This document shows, piece after piece, positions 54,278 through 62,271 of a stretch of DNA of 64,000 nucleotides (position 1 is the stretch's first letter; the number at the start of each line of letters is the position of its first letter). The position numbers were made by a program, and so were the translations under genes. Origin of the DNA: Nostocaceae cyanobacterium (GTDB lineage: Bacteria > Cyanobacteriota > Cyanobacteriia > Cyanobacteriales > Nostocaceae); assembly GCA_030065825.1 (NCBI GenBank), contig JASJCY010000003.1, forward strand, positions 1 to 64,000. Reading direction: 5' to 3'. Below the pieces are notes generated by a model. That model did not search any database. It saw only the letters and a program-made list of their open reading frames with translations, and was not told the origin of the DNA.

Positions 54278-55396
54278 TTACAGTTCAAATAATGTGTAAA
54301 TATTTTCAGAGTTTGCATTTAGATAAACATGCTGCAAATCAATTCCCAGAAGGTCAAATTGTTCAAGAATTGCTTTCATGCGTCCATCTGAAGAGTTCTC
54401 TCCTTGTTTCCAAGCTGTTAACAAACCATTTGCCACAATTTGACAACGATTCATACCAAAGCTTTCTTGAGTAGCAAATTTTTGGTTTGGTTCTTCTGCT
54501 AACCCTAACCCTGGTGCTAATTGCATCGTAAATAGAGGAATCTTGGGTTTAAAGTGCAATTGATTCTCTTGATAAACAGTTTGCAAAACTTGCTTAACTA
54601 CTTTATAATCCCGCTTGTCAAAATACAAAACCCCGGAATCGTGGCGTTTATAATCCTGGGGATTGTACAAAACTTTAAAACTGAAAGGAATCCTAATTTC
54701 ATTCAGCTTTTGTGTTAAAAAACTCATCACCGCAACCGCACCTTCGGGAGATAAATTGAAATAAATTCGCACAGTTAGCGCTTGTTTTTTAACAGTATCC
54801 AGATGGTGTATACCCGCATTACCAACTGCCACATAAAAACCATTTTGTACGCGATTTTTTGGCATATATATAGATACTAAATCACCTATATCAGCAGATG
54901 TTTCAGTTTCTTGAAGATGCTTATCCCGTTCAATATGCAGCCTTAAATTAGCCTTAGTCACAGCCAGACTTTTATCAGTTTCTTCTTGAAGAATAGACCA
55001 ACCAGGGTCAAAATAACCGCTGCTACAATTACTTTGATGTAACTGTTGATAAAAATCTATATCTACCCCCAATAAAGTATTATTCTCTAAATCTAGTGGC
55101 AAGTTATTTGTGTCTGTGTCTAGTGCGAGGGTATCTTGCATTGAACCGTTATAGTAAATACCATAAAGAAAACTACGCAGTTGCAAACTCATATATTTAT
55201 GTTGCATTTCTTCAGGCATTTTTTGAAAACGTGTAACTACATCTTCTGGTAGTTCCAATGGTTTGTAGTCTGGATGACGAATACAAAAATTTGACTGAAT
55301 CTCAATTTTATCAGCAATATCTTGTAAAGTATTTAGCAAATTTCCATTGACTGCGGCTGATTGTGTGATTCCAAAAGAAGCAATTAATTGTTTCAT
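54278..55396 (-). CDS. HopA1-domain protein (candidate lanthipeptide lyase component)
   Basis: 372 residues from the ATG at 55396; a TTG 15 bases earlier is also open. The central and C-terminal part (about 170-372: FYVAVGNAG, TVRIYFNLSPEGAVAVMSFL, FSFKVLYNP, KPKIPLFTMQLAPGLGLAEEP, FGMNRCQIVANGL) matches the T3SS effector HopA1 family. In bacterial RiPP systems such as lexapeptide (class V lanthipeptides) and thioviridamide, a HopA1 protein acts with an APH-like kinase to dehydrate Ser/Thr. Exactly such a kinase gene lies 99 bases upstream. There is no sign of a type III secretion system here, so an effector role is unlikely. Confidence 0.85.
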   Translation of the reverse strand: MKQLIASFGITQSAAVNGNLLNTLQDIADKIEIQSNFCIRHPDYKPLELPEDVVTRFQKMPEEMQHKYMSLQLRSFLYGIYYNGSMQDTLALDTDTNNLPLDLENNTLLGVDIDFYQQLHQSNCSSGYFDPGWSILQEETDKSLAVTKANLRLHIERDKHLQETETSADIGDLVSIYMPKNRVQNGFYVAVGNAGIHHLDTVKKQALTVRIYFNLSPEGAVAVMSFLTQKLNEIRIPFSFKVLYNPQDYKRHDSGVLYFDKRDYKVVKQVLQTVYQENQLHFKPKIPLFTMQLAPGLGLAEEPNQKFATQESFGMNRCQIVANGLLTAWKQGENSSDGRMKAILEQFDLLGIDLQHVYLNANSENIYTLFEL

Positions 55397-55440
55397 AATC
55401 CATCCACTCAAAATTTAAGCGTAAATAACTCTTGACCAAA

Positions 55441-55474
55441 TAATTGGTAATTGGTAATTGGTAATTGGTAATTG
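55441..55474. repeat. Short tandem repeat (TAATTGG)n
   Basis: Four TAATTGG units plus a partial fifth in the gap between the kinase and HopA1 genes. A simple-sequence array of this kind could vary in copy number and alter spacing between the two genes. Confidence 0.85.
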
Positions 55475-55494
55475 TGTCGGGAAAGGTACTTTTA

Positions 55495-56694
55495 CTATTT
55501 ACTATTTACCAATGCAAAAGTATTACCAAAAATAGTTGACATAGATTGCTGGGGACGGCACAATAAACTCTTGGCAACTTGCAACATACAAATACCCGTA
55601 TTACCAAAAGATTTTTGATACTGAATCATTCCTTGAATCTGTTGAATCAATCCCAAACCTGCAAATTGCACTACCAGTTGCAAAAAATCAGGACGCTGTT
55701 TGAGAATTTCTGGAAATGTCTCCAGATAAGTTGTTGTCAGTGCAGCTATGGAAGGTTGAATTTGTTCTAGGGGTGTTGTAGCTAAACGCAGAGATTCTTC
55801 GATACTCAGAGATTGACTGATAACTAAACTACCCAGCCAAATTTGTAAGTAACTAGCAATCAAGGTTCCCAAATCAAATGCTGGATCTCCCCAACTACAA
55901 CGTTCCCAGTCAATCAAGCGCAGGATATTATGACTTGATTTCTCCCAGTCGGTATGTAGGAGAATGTTATTTAGTTTCAAATCATTGTGGGTTAAACAAC
56001 AGGGTGTAAAAGCATTACCTAGTTGTGCGATCGCTTTTCCCAAACTGTCGTAGCGTTGATATAAGGAAAAGAATTTTAATCCATCCCCAGGTACTAAACC
56101 AAAGATTTCTGGACTGATTCTTGATAAACCATGAATTAATTTAGATACTTGGTTGGAAGTAAGATTTGGAAAATTTTGTGATAAAAATTCCTGATATTTT
56201 GGATGATTTATTGTCCCCTGATGGATGGTAGCTAAAATAGTACCAAGTTCCGCAGCAATTTCCGCTGGAAAAATCTTCTCTTGAGAGTAGAAATCTGTTA
56301 AATCCCGATAATCATCTAGGTAGCGGAAGACAATTATGGAATCCGATGGATTAAAGTGGAGTACTAGTGGTAGTGAACAACAAAGATAGTTGAGTTCAGG
56401 GAATTGTCGTAAAAACTCTTGAATTTTCCATTCATGCTGAAATTCCCCAGCAGTTTTTCCTGACTGATTTTGACGTTCTTGTTTTACTAATAGTTTCTCA
56501 CCATCAGGAAAGGTAATTAATAAGTTAAAATTCTTGGCAGAAACTGGTTCAATTTTTACCTCTTCTGGTTGGTGTTTCTGACACAGATTTTGTTGGATTA
56601 AATAATCTGTGACATTAGCTGAACTTAACCGCATTTGCATAGTTACTAGTTTGTCCAAAGTTGCATTTTTGGGGTTTGATAAGTAATTACCCAC
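55495..56694 (-). CDS. APH-type kinase paired with HopA1 (candidate lanthipeptide kinase)
   Basis: 399 residues from a GTG at 56694 (an ATG at 56640 would give 381; neither has a strong ribosome site). Phosphotransferase landmarks are intact: the ATP-binding Lys in KLLVKQER, catalytic loop LTHNDLKLNNILL and the metal Asp motif LIDWERCSWGDPAFDLG. The family (APH/choline kinase fold) covers antibiotic resistance and metabolic kinases, but the neighbouring HopA1 gene points to the kinase of a class V-type dehydratase, which phosphorylates Ser/Thr of a precursor before elimination (inference). It is the first gene of the minus-strand set that leads to lanM and the precursors. Confidence 0.85.
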   Translation of the reverse strand: MGNYLSNPKNATLDKLVTMQMRLSSANVTDYLIQQNLCQKHQPEEVKIEPVSAKNFNLLITFPDGEKLLVKQERQNQSGKTAGEFQHEWKIQEFLRQFPELNYLCCSLPLVLHFNPSDSIIVFRYLDDYRDLTDFYSQEKIFPAEIAAELGTILATIHQGTINHPKYQEFLSQNFPNLTSNQVSKLIHGLSRISPEIFGLVPGDGLKFFSLYQRYDSLGKAIAQLGNAFTPCCLTHNDLKLNNILLHTDWEKSSHNILRLIDWERCSWGDPAFDLGTLIASYLQIWLGSLVISQSLSIEESLRLATTPLEQIQPSIAALTTTYLETFPEILKQRPDFLQLVVQFAGLGLIQQIQGMIQYQKSFGNTGICMLQVAKSLLCRPQQSMSTIFGNTFALVNSK

Positions 56695-56881
56695 TTCTAT
56701 TGCTTTAATTGGACACGCAGTTGAGCTATTATGCAGGTGTATTCATTTTTTCTTATTCAATTTTTGCAGTTACAGCAATTTTCAGGTAAATAGACTACGC
56801 TGTAGGGGTAAAGCGCATTGCTAAACCCCTAGATTTAAATAGATAAAAACTGCTGTAACAAGAAACAGAGACAGCTAAACC

Positions 56882-57207
56882 TTATAAAGCTATAGAAGTA
56901 CACTTGAAGGATGTGGAACGACTTGCTGTTGCTCCCGAACTATCTTTAACGGTAAGTCTGATATAAAACTGGATGCACCATTGTTGGTTTGCTTTGTCAG
57001 ACTAGCGTTTCTTCCTGTATTCCAACTGAATTTATAGCTACCGTTTCCACCAGCAGCTCTTGCGAAACAGGTAAATCTTCCTCCTCCAGTACCTTCGCAG
57101 TGGAGGGTAGGAATAGTTAAAGATGCAGCTTGTGCGGAAGTCGCTAAACCAATAGTACCAACGGTAGAAGCAGCGATTAAACCTAAAGCAAGTATTTGAC
57201 GTTTCAT
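56882..57207 (-). pseudogene. Small secreted Ig/PKD-like protein, frameshifted
   Basis: The frame starts at ATG 57207 with a clear signal peptide (KRQILALGLIAASTVGTIGLATSAQA), then SLTIPTLHCEGTGGGRFTCF and GNGSYKFSWNTG, like a small beta-sandwich with a Cys pair. As read, it continues to a stop at about 56890 with an unrelated tail. From about 56966 the other frame reads RLTVKDSSGATASRSTSFKC and ends TSIAL at TAA 56882-56884, the natural continuation of the domain. A single-base loss near 56965-56975 (mutation or sequence error) explains this. Function unknown. Confidence 0.75.
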
Positions 57208-57285
57208 AAGCAATTAACCTGTTTTGTGTGTGTGTGTGATGGGTTCAATTTCAATTTTCATCCATTCTGGGGTGAAATCGAATCA

Positions 57286-57342
57286 CCTGGTGACATCCTC
57301 CCACACCAAATCATAGATTATGGTGTGTTGCTCTCCCAAAAA
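57286..57342 (-). ncRNA. IS605-type right end; putative 3' part of the TnpB omega RNA
   Basis: Directly after the tnpB stop the minus strand has a hairpin, CACACCA against TGGTGTG (57302-57327) with an inner AATC/GATT pair, then GGAGGATGTCACC. The same structure follows the tnpB remnant at 26404-26453. In IS200/IS605 elements the TnpB guide RNA overlaps the end of the gene and extends to the right end, where the guide begins. The guide would then read outward from about 57286. The assignment is by position and hairpin only. Confidence 0.5.
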
Positions 57343-58602
57343 TCACTTCTTGGGCTTCCTGGTTTTTCCCAAACGGGATTTCGACACTTGCCTAGACTGG
57401 GTTTTCCCAATCCCCGGTAGATCGTCTGCACAGGCAGTTTCCATTCCCGTCTGTCCAACGGTACTAATTAACTTGATTCCTCGATTTCTGATATTTTGAC
57501 CTGCTGCCACATCTCTATCGGTTGTGTATCCACAGTAAGAACAGTTATGGACTCTAACGCTCAGGTCTTTTTTGACTTCGTTTCCACATTCGGGGCATTC
57601 TTGAGAAGTGCCCCTAGCATCAACTTCCCCAAAGAACTTTCCACGTTTCCAACACACGTACTTGACGATAGTTCTAAATTGCCCAAAACCAGCATCAAGC
57701 ATGTGTTTACCAAGCATCCCCTTAGCACTGATGCGGTAATCCAAATCCTCCATGAACACCATATCACCAGTATCACAAAGAGCATGAGCTTGCTTAAAGT
57801 GAAAATCCTTGCGAGTGTTGTCAATCTGGTGGTGAAGTCGAGCAACCTTAATGCGCTGTTTCTCATAGTTCTTAGACTTCCGTTGTTTTCTCGACAATCT
57901 GCGCTGCAGCAATTTCAGCTTGCTTTGCAAACTCCTGAAAAACTTGGGAGGCTTTACAAGAACACCGTCACTAGTTGCCAAAAACTTTTCCAGCCCAATA
58001 TCAACACCAACTGGGTGTCCTTTAGGCATTGGGTCAGGAATGTTAACATTACACTGAATGTTAACAGAAGCGTACCATCGGTCAGATTTGCGTAAAATCC
58101 TCACTTGCTTGACCACAAAGCCATTAGGAATAGGTCGGTGCAAGTTGATAGGAATTGCTCCAATCTTGGGCAATTTAATATGCAAATCTGTGACTGGATT
58201 TTCCTTAAATTGGGGAAACAACAAAGATTTAAACTGCCCAAACTTTTTAAATCTGGGGAATCCAAAGCCACGAGATTGAAAATATTCCCAACTTCGATGC
58301 AATTGTTTGATTGTTTGCTGAAGAACCTGAGAAGGAACTTCGCTCAACCTTGGGAATTGCTTTTTTGCTTTGGGTAAGTTGTTAAGTTGTTGAACTTCAC
58401 CCGGAAAGAAGGCATCTGTTGGAATGATGTATTCTTTCTCAATGGAACATCTATCTATCAGACATTTGCGACTGTCGCACCAATCTTTTATCTCTCGCAA
58501 TCCATAGTTGTAGGCACTGCGACATATTTCCATCCACTCAATCAACCTTTGCTGTTGAGTGGTATCTGGATAGATTCGGTAGCGATAGTTCATAGTCAAC
58601 AT
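57343..58602 (-). CDS. tnpB: TnpB (RNA-guided nuclease of the IS200/IS605 group)
   Basis: Encodes 419 residues, full length for the family. An N-terminal HTH-like region (YRIYPDTTQQQRLIEWMEIC) is followed by the split RuvC domain with Asp201 in GVDIGLEKF, Glu285 in VFMEDLDY and Asp364 in TDRDVAAGQN, and the zinc finger CPECG...CSYCG. All catalytic residues are present, so it may be active. No tnpA gene is adjacent, so it is a solo (IS1341-type) copy. An alternative ATG three codons in is equally possible. A stub of a close relative lies at 26454. Confidence 0.94.
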   Translation of the reverse strand: MLTMNYRYRIYPDTTQQQRLIEWMEICRSAYNYGLREIKDWCDSRKCLIDRCSIEKEYIIPTDAFFPGEVQQLNNLPKAKKQFPRLSEVPSQVLQQTIKQLHRSWEYFQSRGFGFPRFKKFGQFKSLLFPQFKENPVTDLHIKLPKIGAIPINLHRPIPNGFVVKQVRILRKSDRWYASVNIQCNVNIPDPMPKGHPVGVDIGLEKFLATSDGVLVKPPKFFRSLQSKLKLLQRRLSRKQRKSKNYEKQRIKVARLHHQIDNTRKDFHFKQAHALCDTGDMVFMEDLDYRISAKGMLGKHMLDAGFGQFRTIVKYVCWKRGKFFGEVDARGTSQECPECGNEVKKDLSVRVHNCSYCGYTTDRDVAAGQNIRNRGIKLISTVGQTGMETACADDLPGIGKTQSRQVSKSRLGKTRKPKK

Positions 58603-58902
58603 CCCTTTATTATACAGGATTTACTGACTGATGTTGTTCTATTAAGTGCTAATTGCAGGGACATCGAGTCCCCGCAATTAGCCTGGGGAGTCCATGTAGG
58701 GGATATTATCGGGTAGGATGTGGGTCTTATAGCTCCCCAGACCCCACGAAGGATAAACTATTCAGGGTTACGCACAAGTTTTATGCAGGTAATACAAACT
58801 TTTTTTTGAAAATATCTACTGAAAATCGCCAAAGTCATTACTACAACCAGGTTTCAATGCTGTCATATTTTTCTTTTCTTCTCCTAGTGATGTTGTATTC
58901 CT

Positions 58903-59180
58903 GACATCTTGCACCAGTTGCAACAAGCGCAGAGAAACCGGGTTTATCAACTCACATCTTGCACCAAGAAAAATTTATGTAATTTAATCACTCAGTATTA
59001 AAGATAAAAGCTTAATTTAGCGATAAAAATCAAGGAAAATAATGTAGCTTGATTGCCCATTTTTGAAATTTTTCGTTGTTTATACCTATAGGTGCAAGAT
59101 GTAACTCAACCAAAAATTAAGGTTTTTCAGTTAGTGATTATCAATAAACCCGGTTTCTTAGGGTGGTGCAAGATATGACA
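58903..59180. repeat. Nested CATCTTGCACC / GGTGCAAGAT elements
   Basis: Two left ends (GACATCTTGCACC at 58903 and CACATCTTGCACC at 58953) and two right ends (GGTGCAAGATGTAAC at 59091 and GGTGCAAGATATGAC at 59165) suggest one element inside another or a duplication. AGAAACCGGGTTTATCAA and ATAAACCCGGTTTCTTAGG lie between them. The stretch 58603-58902 before it holds a hairpin, CTAATTGCAGGGACATCGAG and TCCCCGCAATTAG, and no recognised gene. Confidence 0.65.
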
Positions 59181-59396
59181 TTCTCCCCTGACTCCGTTAC
59201 AAATTCTACCGTTCCCCATTCCCCGTTCCCTATTCCCTGCATAATCGTCATACCTTAGCACAAATAAATAAATGACGATGTCTCTAGCTGTTGTTTAGCA
59301 AGGGTGTCACCCATTTGTGTACTATACCCGATGGTTAGATACCGCTAAACTGTTATAAATATTACAAAATATATACAGTTAACAACAGAGAGTAAG

Positions 59397-60992
59397 ATGT
59401 CAGTTTCTCAACAAATCATCAACAGATTTTCCATGGGTGTCTCCTTAAAATACCGTCAGGGTGGTAAAGGTACTCTAGTGATGCAACAGCAACCAAACCG
59501 CATATTGCATAACCTGATGGTAGATTTAGTTGATTCTCACTCAGATAAAACTGAAGATGATTGGGCACGTCACTTTCTCAAAATGCTCATACAATCTCCC
59601 AAAGTATATCAAATTTTATGGAGGTATAAGAAGAGTGAAAATTTATATGCAACTTATGTTTTTTTATTGTTTTTTGCTAACTTATTTCTGATTTATTACC
59701 TGCAACTTACCTGTTTTTATGCTGCTAGAGAAGTTCACAAAAAATTGATGCAATCTCCTAACATTAACTTACATTATCCTTTAGAAGATTGTTTTATGAG
59801 TGCCATAGAGGTAGCCCTTAAACCTGCCTCGTTACTGCGGGGATTTGCTTTTAATTCTACTTCTTCCTTACAAACTTATGCTCAAATAGCTATTAGTCGC
59901 AATATCAAAAATAAACTTGTCAGAGAATTAAAATCAAAATCCATTAAATTATCTGATAATGGCTTACTGCGAAATATTAATCAAGCCCAGTTGGAAAAAG
60001 CTTTACATGCCTATGGAATATCTACTACAGAAATAATCAAATACTGTCTAGCTTGGCAAACTTTTAAAGATGTATTTGCTCAATTGTATCCCCCCACCAA
60101 TAGTGATGGGAGTCGCAGCCATAAGCCACCCACTACTGCTTTAAATAGCGAACAACTCAGCCAAATTGCGACTCGATATAATCAGCAAATCCAAAGGTTA
60201 AAAATTTCGGAATCAAAGGTTAATGTGCAAATAATTCAAAACATGCTCGATACTTGTGTACAAGCAGTACGCAATTTTCAAACCCAACGATTAGTATCCA
60301 TTGAAGAGAGCAGCAATTTTACCGAACTTTCATCAGAATCTGTAGATATAATGATATTGGAAGAGCAGCAGCAAGAGTTGAGTAAAATACGGGAAGTTAT
60401 ATTAGAAAAATTCCAAGAAATAGATGTAAATTATCAGAAAAGTATATTGTTATGGTTGGGATTAGAAATTAGTCAAAATGATTTTTTATTATTATTAAAT
60501 TTATCCAAGCAATATCAAGTAACTCGCTATTTTCAACGCTGTCTCAAAAAAATCATGAAATCCTTTACCCAATATTATATTCAAAATCATCTCAATCGTA
60601 ATCCAACAGCAAAAGAAATAGAACATCTCTGTCGAGATAACTTAAATGAAATCAAAGAATATTTGAGTATATATAGTAAACAATATTTCAGCGAAATTTT
60701 AGTTCAAATTGTACCTAAAAATATTAGTCAGACAGATAAACGTAGATTAATCCAATATCTAGATGTCGTCAATCAATATATAAAACAAAGAACCAAAGAT
60801 GATAATATCAAGGAGTCATTAAATGATGCACGTTCCCAAGCTCAAAATAGTATCAGTAAGATTCAGCAGCAATTTTCGAGATTAGTCGAAATCCAGTTAG
60901 AATTGCAGCTACAGCAATTCCGTTCTGCTGAGGAAAAAATAGGTATTTTCATCGATGTCTGGCTGAGAAAAAATCAGGCAGTTTTGTATTAA
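59397..60992 (+). CDS. Sigma-70-like protein of the DUF1822/CHAT gene set
   Basis: Encodes 531 residues, all soluble apart from one hydrophobic stretch (about 87-106, FLLFFANLFLIYYLQ). The segment PLEDCFMSAIEVALKPASLL, followed by SLQTYAQIAISRNIKN, resembles sigma region 2, and the middle and C-terminal parts are long, charged helices. I recall cyanobacterial sigma-70-like proteins encoded just before DUF1822 and CHAT-CHASE2 genes, which supports this reading; but sequence alone is weak and it may be a divergent, non-promoter-binding relative. It lies 25 bases before the DUF1822 gene, and the three genes are probably one operon. Confidence 0.6.
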   Translation: MSVSQQIINRFSMGVSLKYRQGGKGTLVMQQQPNRILHNLMVDLVDSHSDKTEDDWARHFLKMLIQSPKVYQILWRYKKSENLYATYVFLLFFANLFLIYYLQLTCFYAAREVHKKLMQSPNINLHYPLEDCFMSAIEVALKPASLLRGFAFNSTSSLQTYAQIAISRNIKNKLVRELKSKSIKLSDNGLLRNINQAQLEKALHAYGISTTEIIKYCLAWQTFKDVFAQLYPPTNSDGSRSHKPPTTALNSEQLSQIATRYNQQIQRLKISESKVNVQIIQNMLDTCVQAVRNFQTQRLVSIEESSNFTELSSESVDIMILEEQQQELSKIREVILEKFQEIDVNYQKSILLWLGLEISQNDFLLLLNLSKQYQVTRYFQRCLKKIMKSFTQYYIQNHLNRNPTAKEIEHLCRDNLNEIKEYLSIYSKQYFSEILVQIVPKNISQTDKRRLIQYLDVVNQYIKQRTKDDNIKESLNDARSQAQNSISKIQQQFSRLVEIQLELQLQQFRSAEEKIGIFIDVWLRKNQAVLY

Positions 60993-61017
60993 CTGTATTA
61001 ACTATGGAGGTTAAAAA

Positions 61018-62271
61018 ATGAATCTAAATTTCGCTGATTTAACATTGCTCTATCCAGAGCAATTATTTATAGAATTTTCTCTCGAATCAAGAGAAATGGT
61101 ATGGCAACAAATCCAAAATCAAACCTATGCTAACGCTAATTCTCGTTGGAGAGCATACCTCAATTGTCTGTGTGTGAATACATTTTTGCAGTATCTAGAA
61201 AATGAACCAGATTTACAGTCAAAAACTCCTAAAATTTGGCAAGAAACAGATTTACCTAGTTTTTGGAACTTAGTGAATGGCACAGCAATTGAAATCGATA
61301 ATATCAGATTAGTATTAATTCCTAATCAAGAAGACCAATTTACCGAATTGCGTGTTCCCCGTGAATGGATAGATTTACCAAAATGGGCTGGTAATTATTA
61401 TTTAGCTATAGAATTGAATCCACAAGAATGTTGGTTGCGGATATGGGGTTATGCAACCCATCAACAGCTACAGGAGGAAGGTAAATATGAACAAATAAAT
61501 GAAACTTATTCTCTGGTTGCAGAGGAGTTAATTGAAGACTTAAATGTAATGTGGGTAGCCCAGGAAATTTGTCCCCATCAACAAATAGAAGTAGCAGCAA
61601 TTCCCAATTTATCTACTACAGAAGCAAAATCTTTATTAGAAATATTGAGTCAGTCATCTTCCTATTCACCCCGACTCGATATTCCTTTTGTGCAATGGGG
61701 TGCATTGATAGCTAATGATACATGGAGAAAAGAATTATATCAAAGACAGCAAAAGCAAAATATCAAAGCTGAAATTTCCCAAGCCATAACTCAAACTAGC
61801 ATTAATTTAGGACAATGGTTTCAGCAAGTATTTGCAGCAGGTTGGCAATCCCTTGATACACTAGTAAATGCAGAATCAGGTAATTTAGCTTTTAGTTTTA
61901 GGCAAAACTTGCCTGCTACCAGGACAGTTACCGTTGAAGGAGTAAAACTGATTGATTTAGGAATGCAACTGGGTAATAAATCAGTAGCTTTGCTGATTGC
62001 TTTAACCCGGGAACTTGAAGATAAAGTTAGCGTGCGCGTGCAGTTACATCCTGTAGGTGGAGATACTTATTTACCCTCAGAAATTAAACTAGCTTTACTT
62101 TCACAATCAGGTAAAATTCTCCAAGAATTTCAATCACGCACACAAGATAATTTTATCCAACTTAAAAAATTTACCTGTCCTCTCAAAAAACATTTTGCTA
62201 TCAGGGTCGCTTGCAATGACTTGAGCATTACAGAAAATTTTTTGATAGAAATATCACCAAACAATGGCTAG
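61018..62271 (+). CDS. DUF1822 family protein
   Basis: Encodes 417 residues, with GGAGG eight bases before the ATG. Landmarks include SRWRAYLNCLCVNTFLQYL near the N-terminus, the VPREWIDLPKWAGNYYLAIE strand region and a C-terminal beta-rich domain (VSVRVQLHPVGGDTYLPSEI, KLALLSQSGKILQEFQSR) that looks immunoglobulin-like. DUF1822 is a cyanobacterial family of unknown function. Its end overlaps the start of the CHAT-CHASE2 gene by 8 bases, indicating translational coupling and a shared role. Confidence 0.88.
   Translation: MNLNFADLTLLYPEQLFIEFSLESREMVWQQIQNQTYANANSRWRAYLNCLCVNTFLQYLENEPDLQSKTPKIWQETDLPSFWNLVNGTAIEIDNIRLVLIPNQEDQFTELRVPREWIDLPKWAGNYYLAIELNPQECWLRIWGYATHQQLQEEGKYEQINETYSLVAEELIEDLNVMWVAQEICPHQQIEVAAIPNLSTTEAKSLLEILSQSSSYSPRLDIPFVQWGALIANDTWRKELYQRQQKQNIKAEISQAITQTSINLGQWFQQVFAAGWQSLDTLVNAESGNLAFSFRQNLPATRTVTVEGVKLIDLGMQLGNKSVALLIALTRELEDKVSVRVQLHPVGGDTYLPSEIKLALLSQSGKILQEFQSRTQDNFIQLKKFTCPLKKHFAIRVACNDLSITENFLIEISPNNG

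Noticed and set aside
54278..55396. Type III secretion effector reading of the HopA1 protein
   Set aside because: No secretion system or chaperone gene is present; cyanobacterial HopA1 proteins beside APH kinases fit RiPP biosynthesis better.
55495..56694. Aminoglycoside resistance gene
   Set aside because: The APH fold is broad; the context with HopA1 and lanthipeptide genes makes antibiotic resistance the less likely reading.
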